Source: Paragorgia papillata
Taxonomy: Eukaryota > Cnidaria > Anthozoa > Scleralcyonacea > Coralliidae
Length of the DNA stretch: 64,000 nt
Direction of reading: 5' to 3'
Assembly: GCA_035771165.1 (NCBI GenBank)
Contig: JAWNZC010000368.1
Span: 3,134,501 to 3,198,500 of the forward strand
Shown here: piece by piece, positions 44,362 through 54,910 of the stretch
Layout of the letters: the number at the start of each line of letters is the position of its first letter
Numbering within the stretch: position 1 is the stretch's first letter
Position numbers and translations under genes: made by a program
The notes under the pieces: model-generated
The model's database searches: none
Told to the model about the DNA's origin: nothing
What the model saw: the letters and a program-made list of their open reading frames with translations, nothing else

Positions 44362-45013
44362 TGCTTCCCTGTTTGTTTGTTTGTTTGTTTGTTTGTTTGT
44401 TTGTTTGTTTGTTTGTTTGTTTGCTTGTGTCTTTGTTTGTTTGTTTGTTTGTTTGTTTGTTTGTTTTCTTGCTTGCGTGCTTGTTTGTTTGTTTGTTTGT
44501 TTGTTTGTTTGTTTGTTTGTTTGTTTGTTTGTTTGTTTGTTTTCTTGCGTGCGTGCTTGTTTGTTTGTTTGTTTGTTTGTTTGTTTGTTTGTTTGTTTGT
44601 TTGTTTGTTTGTTTGCTTATTTGCTTGCTTGCTTGTTTTCTTGCTTGTATGCTTGTTTGTTTGTTTGTTTGTTTGTTTGTTTGTTTTCTTGCTTGCGTGC
44701 TTGTTTGTTTGTTTGTTTGTTTGTTTGTTTTCTTGCTTGCGTGCTTGTTTGTTTGTTTGTTTGTTTGTTTACTTGTTTGTTTGTTTGTTTGTTTGCTTGC
44801 TTGCTTATTTGCTTGCTTGCTTGTTTTCTTGCTTGTATGCTTGTTTGTTTGTTTGTTTGTTTGTTTGCTTGCTTGCTTGTTTGTTTGTTTGTTTGTTTGT
44901 TTGTTTGTTTGTTTGTTTGTTTGTTTGTTTGTCTGCCTGCTTGCTTGCTAATTTGCTTGCTTGTTTTCTTGCTTGTATGCTTCCCTGTTTGTTTGTTTGT
45001 TTGTTTGTTTGCT
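44362..45013 (+). repeat. (TTTG)n tetranucleotide array with TTGC variants
   Basis: About 160 units, interrupted in a recurring pattern (TTTTCTTGCTTGCGTGCTTG) that shows higher-order duplication. Open in several frames because 4-bp repeats of T/G/C give no stops. Confidence 0.92.
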
Positions 45014-45545
45014 TGCACGCTGGGCACGAAAGGGCCAAAAATCGCCGGGCTTCTACAGTTGACGTTACTATTGGCCAGCGGAAGCGCGCACCAAAACAGA
45101 AAAAAGATGGCGGCTTCTTTTTAGCTAAAAGAGCGATGCAACGTTTCTTTCTAGATGCAGCAGCATGAATTACATTTTATTGAAAATGAGTTGAGGTGTA
45201 CTAAGGTATCTATGATTGTAGAGAAGTTTGGCTAGCAAATACAGATTAAATTGCTCAGCTCGCTTACCAGGACCATGTGAACAGGCCCTTAGAGATCTGG
45301 AAACTAATCTATTGCTATGGCAACACTAAAACTTCAATGACGTTGCTCAGTTTAGTGGTCTATATCCGCATGTAAAGTTTCAATTGATTTTGTTCAATAA
45401 TCATAGAGATATACACAATTTCTAACAAATCATCTCATTTCCATATATATATATATATAACAATTATACCATGAGCTCGAGTCGTATATGAGCTCATATA
45501 CGACGAGAGCGAATGGTATAATTGTTTTATAAATGAGTCGTAATA

Positions 45546-45711
45546 GAGACCTTAAGATAACCCGGGTTCGGTTTACGGGTACGGGTAATCTACCCGTAGT
45601 CGTATGTACGGGTAGACCATGATCTACCACGGGAAAACGGGTAGATATTACGAGTAAACAAAAATGGCGGTACCCGTACCCGTAAACCGAACCCGGTGTA
45701 TCTTAAGGTCT
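45546..45711. mobile_element. Hairpin MITE, AGACCTTAAGATAACCCGGG end
   Basis: A near-perfect 40-bp inverted repeat (GGTTCGGTTTACGGGTACGG against CCGTACCCGTAAACCGAACC) with a loop of about 75 bp. Confidence 0.75.
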
Positions 45712-46251
45712 TTAATATCTCTCGAGCTATCGTTTGTCAGTGTTTGAGCCTCCATCAATCATGGTGAGTTCAAAATGTATATTGTCTTGTTGTCATTACA
45801 AGTCGGGTAGTTGTTAAATTAGAGGTATACAACTTCAGCCAATTTGGTCAATATGTAATCTATTACATGCAAGATAAAGATTCCTCTATCAACTCTGGAA
45901 CATTTGACCAAAGGTGATTTTGAAAGTATCAACAAAATCCTACGGCAATCCAGTGGTGCATGACCTACTTATTTGTTTACTATTTTCAACACAATTTGGC
46001 AGATCGCAGATAAACCTGATGAAAATAAATAGGTGACTGAATGATTAGATAATGGTTGTTGTTTAGATCAGGAGGTCGGCAAATAGTTGGCAAGCTACTC
46101 AATAAGCAGAATTCTCACTTTAATATATTTAATATATTATATATTGACTATGGTGCCACCAACTTAAGGCATTAAGATTGTTTAAAAAACATAAGCAATA
46201 TAAAGGAACAACTTTTTAAAGTGATTCTCTGGAGAAAATATTGTTGTTAAT

Positions 46252-46570
46252 TGTGCAAATTTTCATTTCGAAATTCCCCAAAGCAAAGTTGTATTTTACG
46301 TGCGAAGTTTGTATTTTGCAGCGTCGTCACTAAATTGGCCGAGCTTGAGAAGAATGAGTTGAGGAGAACTTATGACGTCATAGACTCAATAAAAACAAAA
46401 GATCATTGTTGTTGTCAACAAAAATCATTGTTATTGAGTTTATGACGTTATAAGCTTCCTCGACACATTTTTCTCAAGCTCGGCCACTTTAATGACGTCG
46501 CTTCAAAATACAAACTTCACACGTAAAATATCACCTTTTCTCCAACGAATTTCGAAATGAAACTTTGCAC
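46252..46570. mobile_element. Palindromic MITE
   Basis: GTGCAAATTTTCATTTCGAA and TTCGAAATGAAACTTTGCAC form the ends. Inner pairs include GGCCGAGCTTGAGAA / TTCTCAAGCTCGGCC and TTATGACGTCATA. Confidence 0.7.
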
Positions 46571-47198
46571 GATTACCAACTACCATAACATCTTTAGGAT
46601 TATGCAAAAACATTGCCAACAATATTTTCATAAGAGAACCACTTTAACAGCCAGAATCACGTAAGGACACAATGGCCTAGTTATGTACTTACGTTTATTC
46701 TAAAATTAATTAAATTACATAATGGAATGAGGATTGTTGATCGAAGAGAGCTAACCAAGTTCTGTTCAATGGCTGACTTGCCTGTGAAATCGTATAGGGG
46801 AGTATGTATTGTTAAAGATAAACATGTTTATTTAAGAAATGAAGAAATTTAGCATTAAATCCTTTCACAAGCCAGCGAATCGTTTTGGTTGTTGTGTTTT
46901 TCTACTTTCGTAGCCAAGTCTTTTTTGTTCACTAAAATCCAACCAAAAGGACAGTTTAAACTCGGTTACCCAGACCCAGTTTATGTCTTCTGGGTCGTTG
47001 TTCTTTATTACTCAATACAATGAAATGACTCGGTATTTTGATAATATAAAAGGCCATAAAAAGTCAATTTAAAACTCAGTTTTGTTTTGAAATTTTTCCA
47101 TCGAGTTATGGAGCACGCACGACAACCACTCAAAAACGTTGCTATATCAAAGCTATGTTATAAAGGTAAATATATGAAAAAGTGGTTGATTTTGCGTT

Positions 47199-47282
47199 GT
47201 GTTGTGTTGTGTTGTGTTGTGTTGTGTTGTGTTGTGTTGTGTTGTGTTGTGTTGTGTTGTGTTGTGTTGTGTTGTGTTGTGA
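47199..47282 (+). repeat. (GTGTT)n pentanucleotide array
   Basis: About 16 copies of GTGTT, ending 110 bp upstream of the TM-exon acceptor, followed by GTGACGTGAC-like variants. Confidence 0.92.
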
Positions 47283-47390
47283 GGTATGTGTTGTGATGTG
47301 ATTTGACGTGACGTGACGTGACATGGTTTGTTGTAATGGGATGTGATTTGTTTTGTTTTGACTTGAATTTATTGGAATTCCTTTCTTTAG

Positions 47391-47767
47391 AAAAATCAAT
47401 CTCTGAAAAAAAGTGTGGTGGAACAGAGTGGTATATAGTTGTCATCGCAGTATTTTGTGGGATGGTTATTGGAATTATTTTCTGTTACACCGTAATGTGG
47501 TTGTATCGACGGAAAAGAGAAAGCAGAGCTCCTAAACCTTCTGAAGCTCGTAGGGTTCCTGAAGCTCACGATAATCCTTCTGTCTATCAAGAATTGGACT
47601 TACAGCAAATGAATAAGGAAGATAATTATCAGTCGCTGAGGAAGACTTCAAGACACGTTGGACATGAAGAACCAACCGCTGAAGCTGCAGAGTCTACTTA
47701 TCAGGAATTGGATAAAGTGAGGGGAAGTAATGATGATGATAATTATCAATCTTTAAATCGTGTTTAG
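47391..47767 (+). CDS. Terminal exon: TM helix and cytoplasmic tail with two ITAM-like pairs
   Basis: A 377-nt last exon, phase 1 in, acceptor CCTTTCTTTAG, stop TAG at 47765-47767. After a short stalk (KSISEKKCGG) comes one hydrophobic helix of about 25 residues beginning at EWYIVVIAVF and ending at YTVMWLY. A basic stop-transfer run (RRKRESR) follows, so the topology is N-out. The tail of about 80 residues has four tyrosines, TAT at 47585, 47627, 47699 and 47744: YQEL-x10-YQSL and YQEL-x11-YQSL. Each pair fits the ITAM spacing YxxL-x(6-12)-YxxL, and SVYQEL and STYQEL also fit the ITIM pattern (S/I/V/L)xYxx(L/V/I). The two halves look like an internal duplication. Expected function: phosphorylation by Src-family kinases and SH2 docking of Syk- or SHP-type proteins. 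Signal sign (activating or inhibitory) cannot be read from sequence. Confidence 0.85.
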
Positions 47768-47879
47768 ACGTGCCAGATAGTGGGCATGTACATTACGGCC
47801 AATGTAAAAGGCGGAATGACAAAAAGTGCGATTTTGAAATTACGGCCAATGTAAAAGGCGGAATGACAAAAAGTGCGAT

Positions 47880-48301
47880 TAAGAACACGTAAAATGACAG
47901 AGTAACATCTTTTGGAGTTTTCCGTTTCCTTGCTTCGTTGTTGAGATAATTCAGTTTGTTTGATATGCAAATTAAACATTTTGACGTCACATGTGGATAA
48001 TGAGTTATCGGAGAAGATTATACAAGATCTTTGCTATTATCAAAAAATAATCACTTGAAAATCTACTTGTTTGGTGTTGTCGGAGAAACACACCCACACG
48101 CTTTCTTAAAATTAATTTGGTTTGATAATAACAACGGTATATAACCTTCGATAACTCGTTGTGCACATGTGACGTCAAGATGTTTAAAATTTGCATCTCA
48201 AGCAACCTAAAATATCTCAACAGCGAAGCAAGAAACGAAAAACTGCTAAATATGTTCTGTCAAATAAGACAAACTTAATTTTCGTTTCATAAGCAGTTTA
48301 A
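47880..48301. mobile_element. MITE family 1, copy 6
   Basis: Begins AAGAACACGTAAAATGACAG and ends TTCGTTTCATAAGCAGTTTA, 112 bp after the receptor stop codon, so it may lie in the 3' UTR. Between stop and MITE a 42-bp unit (ATTACGGCCAATGTAAAAGG...) occurs twice. Confidence 0.65.
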
Positions 48302-49397
48302 GAGCTCAATTTCTAACATTTTTTACACTTAGTATAACATAAGATTTTTAAAACCACATTGCACGTATTGAAACACCAGTGAGAAGCAGGCATATAAGCA
48401 CTTGTTAAGGGAACATTTGGGTAAGCGTAATAATCGTCAATTTTACTCGATAGTCAACTCGGCTTCGTCTCGTTGACTATTTGCTCATAGAAAACTCGGC
48501 CTCGTTGTCTAATTGTTAATTAGACTATACGTTTCTTCGCGCCTGGTCAATCTCCATAGCTGATGTTCTAAAGAATTAAGTCTGGTTTATATTTGGTTGT
48601 GTCCGTGTTCAGGGAAACGAAACGTAGCGACGTGTTTGTTTTCGGTTATAACGGAAGAAATAAGTTGCAACGCTTTACATTCGATACTGTTAAGACAACG
48701 TCGCAACCATATGGAATCCAGGTCTTTGTTGGGGTTAGGTGTACCCTGCGAGTAGAGCCTTCTTTTCCTTATTTCTTCGCTGAGAGAGAGGAAGAAAAGT
48801 AGGCTCTGCTGTATTCGTGTTTGGCCTCGTCCAAGATTTTGGACGAAGTAACCCGTTTAAGACCCGTTTAACCGGTTCTCGTTTTGTTTTCTGCTCTGAT
48901 TGGGACTGGGTTCGAGATTGTAACCAAGCAACTGACATGCATGCGCAATGGAAACCAGTCACGAATACAGCAGAGCCTACTTTTCTTCCTCTCTCTCAGC
49001 GAAGAAATAAGGAAAAGAAGCCTCTCCTCGCAGGGTAGGTTAGGTGCTATTAATTCCCGTCCCATGCATATAAATATCTAACGGCTAAAGGGTGCTTTGT
49101 ATAGAGTGTTTTGGATAGAGCAAAGTGAAATGATGGTAAGCTGCCGAGATTTTTAGCAACGAAATACTGATCTGAGCCGCTCGTATAGGCACTGGGGTAA
49201 GCCAAGCTATAGAGCTTTAGCCTACCACGGGGAAATGGACGCTCCCGCCTTCCAGAGTCCAGGGTGGCACCTTTAACAAGTACCAGTGCATCTTGAAACC
49301 ACCTCTGTTGTTGTTACAAGAAAGCTATGGGCTTTAAATGGTACAATTACAAGACACCTGTTTAGCGCCAAAACCGTTGCATGCTAACTGATTTTGA
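48302..49397. other. Intergenic; one large inverted repeat
   Basis: Bases 48733-48820 and 48958-49050 are inverted copies (TTCTTCGCTGAGAGAGAGGA against TCCTCTCTCTCAGCGAAGAA). No gene seen. Confidence 0.5.
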
Positions 49398-49473
49398 ACG
49401 AACGAACGAACGAACGAACGAACGAACGAACGAACGAACGAACGAACGAACGAACGAACGAACGAACGAACGA

Positions 49474-49504
<31 letters not shown>

Positions 49505-49556
49505 AGCGAGCGAACGAGCGAGCGAGCGAGCGAACGAACAAACGAGCAAACAAACG
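49398..49556 (+). repeat. (CGAA)n tetranucleotide array
   Basis: About 26 perfect GAAC/CGAA units passing into GAGC variants. Frames reading NERT or SFVR repeats are artefacts. Confidence 0.95.
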
Positions 49557-50102
49557 AACTCGCAAGCAGAAAATAAAGTTGCCTGAAAGCTAGCTGTCCG
49601 CTGCTTACATATCCACTTTCATGATTTCCAAATGTTATTGATTTTGGATTGGCGAAAGTTCATCATATTCAATTACCCCTGTCCTTAAATTTACCAGATT
49701 AACTTTATGACAGCTATTGATGCATGGTTTGCAATCATTCTCTTGAGATTCAGAAGACAAAGATGTGCCAGCTATGTTGGAGGAAAACTTACTTCAAATG
49801 AGATTCTTTTGTTAAATTTCCTCCAACATGGCCGCCATGACGTCAAGTGCAAACCAAGAATTCACAATTAGCCACTAACGACGAGGGAATTCATGAAAAG
49901 TTTGCCGAAAAACGTAAAAATTAAATTGTTTAGAGAACGACCTTGTTCCAGACCACGCAAAAATATTGTTTTTGTCCAACGGTACCGAGTCATCCAAGAC
50001 TACACTGAGCAGATCGACACGACGACAACAGTTGCAGGAGTATCCAGGGAGGAAAGACAGCAACAAAAAAGATGACGAAACAGCGCACTTGATAGCAATT
50101 AC

Positions 50103-50396
50103 ATGCGATCTCGCCACAAAACTAAAAGTGATTTGGAGGAGAAATTGTCGTTGAACCAGCGAGAGAACTATTCTGGCAGAAACGAACGATTACAACAGAA
50201 TGGAAAACGAGAAAGCCTATCCTGTTTTAGTTGCGATAATAAAGGACACATTGCTAAAGACTGCCCAAGGTTGTGCAAACAGTTTAAACTTCAACCAGGC
50301 ATCTCGAAAAGTGGGAACGCACGTCGCACTTTTGTAAGTAGTAACAATTATTGTAGACTAAATACCGATATTCCCACTCAACCATTTGTTAAGTAA
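50103..50396 (+). pseudogene. Retroelement gag fragment with CCHC zinc knuckle
   Basis: A frame containing CFSCDNKGHIAKDCP, an exact CX2CX4HX4C knuckle as in gag nucleocapsid proteins, after a basic Gln/Asn/Arg-rich stretch. A second frame upstream (49893-50150) overlaps and may be the shifted 5' part. No pol motifs follow, so it is a remnant of an LTR-type retroelement. Confidence 0.6.
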
Positions 50397-50717
50397 TATT
50401 TAATATTTCATAAACGAGTGGGAACTAGTGTTTTACCAGCGGTTATACAAACACGAGAGAACAATGAAAATCATTCGCTGCGCTCACGCGTGAGATATTG
50501 TCCTTGCCACTCGAACATAAAATCCATATCTTCTCGCCACCGTGTAATATCCCCTTTTTATTTTTCTCAGGTCCGTAACTGCAGGTCCGTAACAAAAATG
50601 CCGGCTTCTGATTGGCTAAATACGAGGTCCGTATCACACAAGTACGGACCTCTCGTTTTTCCCGCCAAAACTAATATGGGGTGAAAAACCGTTTTCAAAC
50701 CAAAAAAGTGGTGAAAA

Positions 50718-51137
50718 ATGTACTCCGACGATAGTGAGCATAGCGAGAGCGAATTTTATTATTCCCAAGACGACGTCCCAAGCACAAGTGCTGGAAATTT
50801 AGTCTATTCAGACCCAAACGCGAACAAAAACGGGTGTTACAATGGCAGCGATATTGACATCCAAAATTATATTGAGAGTCAACGACCGGAAAACACGAAG
50901 AAGAAAACGGAATACGATATAAATGTCCTTACCAGGTACTTTTTGTCTATAAATGAAGTACGAGAAATTCAAACCATACCTGCCAAGGAATTAAACATCC
51001 TCCTCGCCAAATTTTTCGTTAACGCTCGCAAGAAAAATGACGACGTTTACGAGCCTTCGTCTCTCACAGCTTTTCAGAGAAGTCTTTCAGAGAAGTTGAC
51101 TTGTAACATTTATTTTGTTTTAATGTGGGAAAAATAA
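50718..51137 (+). CDS. Crypton/tyrosine-recombinase-like N-terminal fragment
   Basis: A 139-codon frame: acidic Ser-rich start (MYSDDSEHSESEFYY), then YDINVLTRYFLSINEVREIQ, ELNILLAKFFVNARKK and YEPSSLTAFQRSLSEKL. The order (a W/Y-containing helix, ELN..L..FF..ARK..., then YEPSSL) resembles the SAM-like core-binding domain of Crypton-type tyrosine recombinases and of the ZMYM/QRICH1 family derived from them (from memory). The catalytic domain is absent. The frame ends in AAAAATAA exactly at a palindromic element (51142). Confidence 0.5.
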   Translation: MYSDDSEHSESEFYYSQDDVPSTSAGNLVYSDPNANKNGCYNGSDIDIQNYIESQRPENTKKKTEYDINVLTRYFLSINEVREIQTIPAKELNILLAKFFVNARKKNDDVYEPSSLTAFQRSLSEKLTCNIYFVLMWEK

Positions 51138-51141
51138 ATAA

Positions 51142-51286
51142 GTTATTTACCAAACTTTGTCGGTCCGTACTGGAAAAATATTGCCCTCGGTCTGGACTGC
51201 ACAGAACTCGGCCTGCGGCCTCGTTCCGTACAGTCAAGACCTTGGGCAATATTTTTCCAGTACGGACCTCCAGTTTGGTAAATAAC
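51142..51286. mobile_element. Hairpin element abutting the recombinase-like fragment
   Basis: GTTATTTACCAAACTTTGTC at one end and GTTTGGTAAATAAC at the other. Inner arms GTCCGTACTGGAAAAATATT / AATATTTTTCCAGTACGGAC. GTCCGTA phrases also occur at 50570-50660, upstream of the same frame. Confidence 0.7.
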
Positions 51287-52199
51287 ATATATATAATTAT
51301 GGTCATTACATCTAATAAGAAGAAAATACCCAAAATTAAGATTTCTGTTTCGTATTTTCCCAATTCGTTACTTTAGTAACTGAGCAGCATATTCTTATAA
51401 TACAAGGTATGCTGCTAAAATGAATCTAGTTAAGCCAAAAGTTAGAACTAACTATGCAATTCATACATTTAAATTTATTTCATCAAAAATATGGGAAACA
51501 ATTGATATTGATGTTAAACATTCTTATTCTCTTACTTTGTTTAAAGGTGATAAAGGTAAAGTGCGATCTGCGCATGATCCGCCATCTTTGTTTTGATGGA
51601 CTACAAACATGACATTCATCGATAATTACATGAAGTACTCAGCTCAATGTAAACCGTTAGGAGCAACATGGCAGAAAACCAAGTGATTCGGCGAGGATAT
51701 CTCTTCGGATTTCTTCTATTTCCGCTAAAAATATTTTGTTTCAAGTACAAGTAATGAAGAGGAAGCAAGAAAAGCTTACAATCTTGAAAGAGGTATCAGT
51801 TTTTGTTTTTGTAAATAAAGATGTAAACATTACTTTTGTACATGCGCAGAACGGACTGTACATCACCTTTAAAAAACGATATAAAGATATACTTCCAAAA
51901 AGTCAGGAATAATCATTATTTTGCTATGAATTTCAACAATATTTAGTTTAACCTCGTTTATTCATTCATTTTTTTATCTTAACGTTGCAGTGGTTGACTC
52001 AAAAGCTTCAGCTCCTTCAACCTCTGTGCACAACTGAATAGTTCAACTATGTACTACGTATTTTTTGTGTGAATTGTATATTTGTAATTATTGTCTCAAT
52101 GTATTTATGCGAATAGTGCGAATTAAAAAAAACTAGAACTTGAAAACTTGAACTCATAGAAAACTTGGGCTCGTCGCTTGAGAGTTAATCGTTCTGTAG
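51287..52199. other. No recognised gene
   Basis: AT-rich sequence with a short degenerate frame after 51420 (NLVKPKVRTNYAIHTFKFIS-like) that resembles LINE C-terminal regions only loosely. Confidence 0.35.
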
Positions 52200-52201
52200 T
52201 A

Positions 52202-53080
52202 CAGTCGAACCTCTATTAAGCGGCCCTCTATTAAGCGGCCACCCTCTATTAAACGGCCACTTGTCAAAACCCCTAAAATATTCCCTGTAATTTACTATAG
52301 ATTACCCCTCTATTAAACGGTCACCTCTATTAGCGGCCACGGCCACCTACGAGCGGTCCCAATTGGAATTTCGTATTGTTTTTTACCTGTATTAAACGGC
52401 CAGCTTAATTTATCTTAGGCACAATTTTTACCGCAAGAGAACCGAAACTAAAACATGAGCTAAATAAGAGACCATAGAACACTTAGTTGCTGTCAGTAAG
52501 TACATGTATTTCATTCAACACATGTCACTTGAAACCTCATGCCTCAAGTTTTCATGTAATCAAATTCAAAAACATTGTCGGTAATAAAAATATCTGCATG
52601 TCCGGTGCAGAGAAACACTACTCTTTACTTTGCGTCAAATCTCTCCTTGTGCAGGGATTTCGCGTGCTGAGACTCTGCGGAATTTCGCACAGTATCATGG
52701 ATATGAGGAGCTAGCTCTATCAATTTCAAAGACAAATGACTTGCTTTGTACTTTGAAACTCAGTGCACCGCAGTGACAGATGCACATTGATAATTATTTT
52801 AAGCCAACATAACTTGCTAGGCGTCAGTATACATGCATCGAACGTGTGGCATTTTTGTTATTCGTTTCGTTCCTCCTTTGTTTTATTATTTTTTCGGTTT
52901 TTGAAAACTGTTTTGTTAACTACTTGTTGGTTTTTTCAAAGTCTACTTGTTACTGTTATCAATGTTTTAGAATTGAATAAAAGGGCATTTGACCACACCC
53001 AAGGCCCATTGTTGGCGTCACTCTATTAAGCGGCCACAAAGCCATTCCCCGAAGATGGCCGCTTAATAGAGGTTCGACTG
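52202..53080. mobile_element. Tc1/mariner (pogo-like) non-autonomous element
   Basis: Inverted ends CAGTCGAACCTCTATTAAGC and GCTTAATAGAGGTTCGACTG, flanked on both sides by TA (52200-52201, 53081-53082), the target duplication of Tc1/mariner elements. Subterminal TATTAAGCGGCC repeats. No transposase frame. Confidence 0.8.
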
Positions 53081-53082
53081 TA

Positions 53083-54910
53083 GTTTGAAAAATTCTTGGA
53101 AAATCACAGTTTTATGGTTTTCTCTTCGATTTTCTCTCTCGACTTGTCTCCTTTCTCTTCCCCCATGCATAACCGCTGAATACTCGGTTTAAACCCGGAA
53201 TCATTCGGTACCGAGCGGAAGAATGCCAAGAATGCTTGGAAATTAGTGACTTCACCTTGATGCTTTATGAGCTAGGTTTTCTTTGACTTTTTCTTCTAAT
53301 TATCATCCGTCTTAATACACTTTTCTTCGTCTTTTGGTGTCACCAAACTATTCAGGAAGCATTCGAAACGTAAAGGCCGGAAGGACAATATAACAACAAC
53401 AACACGGAGATTTGAAAGATTGAATTACACTGGTTCATGTTAGTGTGAGAATTTCTTTTAAATAATATTATTGGGTTCACTGCAGCGTTTCAAGCCAATT
53501 TGACATTGCAAAATCTATCTTCATAATTAGCTTTTCTGCGAATACATGTACGTGTTTCGTTAGGGTATAAATATTTTCCATTTTACTTCCGCATTCTCAA
53601 CTACATGCGCTTGAGATCTTGGCCCCATCGTATATTGTATGCTTTACGTATTTTGTAAGATCTTTAAAAAGCAGCCATAGCTTCGATAACATGAGGGATA
53701 ATAGATTAACGCCTAGGTAAACTAACAGCTTGTGCCGCTCCTTGCCACAACGTTGTCGTGAAAACGCTTCAGTTGACGTTGTATGTGCAACGAGGACGGT
53801 TGAGGGATTACGCACACCGATTTGTGTCGCCGATTTGTATCTCAAGGTATTGCGAGATAAATCGGTCACCCGGCTTCACGCATCAATTTGTGTGGAAGAA
53901 AAATCAAGTATAAAAATAAACCAAGGTTGATTGCAACACAAATCGGCGACAGGTATGTTACACTTGTCGATTTGTGCGGCGTTGCAGATTTTCGTTGCAA
54001 TTTTTGATCCCTCATCAAAAACTTGCAATGCTTCAGCAACGCATAAATCTGCGTCGACTGGGTATGTTACACACACCGATTTATCTCGCAGTTGCGGCAC
54101 AAATTGGCGACATAAATGATCGGTGTGTCTAACCGTAGCTTAAATGCAAGAAGACTTTGTAGCAATTAATTTACTTCATTTGTTTATAATTCTATTAGTT
54201 TAATTTACTTCTAATTCTCTATTGCCCGTTTCAACAAAGCTTTCGGCAGCTTTTCCAATAGATTGAAAATGAAAGACAAATAATATATATTTGTTTCTTG
54301 TAATCACTTCTGATACTCGTTGAAGACGTTTATCTGTGGATTCTGTCATCTGTAGACTTTGGCCAATATGTTCGTCAAATAAGGACCTAAATTTTGCATA
54401 TTTTTGCTTTCACGCTGTGATTGTTTGACGATGTTAATGTTTTCACCCCTATTTTGTCTGTCTGTCGCGAGGATATCTCGCAAACCACTGCACAGTTTGT
54501 GGAAAGATTGATCGTAGGCCAACGACCAACCTTTTCAATTTTGGCTGAATTTGGTTAAAATTCAGATGAGCAATTAATACAAATCTGACCACAAGATTCT
54601 TCGTGTAGAAGAAATGCTTGATTGCGCTCATTATCCTTATTTCTGCAAACATTTTTGCATAATTTTGGTACGAATGCAATCAAGCATTTTATTCATGCAT
54701 TCCTGTGTTGGTCTCGTGAGCTAGCCTGGTTAGCGGGATGGCTCGTTTTCTTTTTAAACATCTCTGATAACCCGCTGGCGGAGGTAGATGCAGTCTCTAA
54801 CTGCCCTCTAGTTAATTTCTTCTTTATTTTATACAGAGTTTTAATTCATATTTCTGACATTGGCATAACTTTCAACGCATGTATCTCATTTGTGGACACC
54901 ATTTGACCAT
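53083..54910. other. Intergenic, repeats only
   Basis: 53730-54130 has several inverted copies of CGATTTGTGTCGCC and GATAAATCGG. 54450-54745 is a copy of the repeat at 14930-15265. No gene recognised. Confidence 0.45.

Larger units (their letters stand above)
45014..47198. other. Intron before the TM exon, no exon found
   Basis: Contains two hairpin elements (45546-45711 and 46252-46570) and a (TA)n run near 45449. Nothing with exon-like splice context was recognised. Confidence 0.45.
1083..47767 (+). other. Gene model: Ig(8)-SEA-TM-tail receptor, 5' end outside window
   Basis: Twelve exons on the + strand can be joined in phase: eight Ig exons at 1083, 3082, 6334, 8515, 10417, 12555, 14440 and 16722, SEA exons at 36569, 43424 and 44059, and the TM/tail exon at 47391 with its stop at 47765-47767. 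Seen: every Ig exon begins and ends in phase 1. The last Ig exon (phase 1 out) fits SEA exon 1 (phase 1 in), and the SEA exons join 0/0 and 2/2 and leave in phase 1 into the TM exon. No signal-peptide exon is visible, so the gene starts before base 1. Inferred role: a type I cell-surface receptor whose glycosylated Ig ectodomain sits on a SEA module and signals through tail tyrosines. The two nested units and the LINE lie in introns. Whether all Ig exons enter one mRNA or are used alternatively cannot be told from DNA. Confidence 0.7.

Noticed and set aside
44302..45168. 288-codon CLFVCLFV frame and Lys-Gln-Thr-Asn frames opposite
   Set aside because: Pure TTTG tetranucleotide repeat, open in several frames; lies in the intron before the TM exon.
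49334..49593. NERTNERT and SFVRSFVR repeat frames
   Set aside because: (CGAA)n tetranucleotide array.
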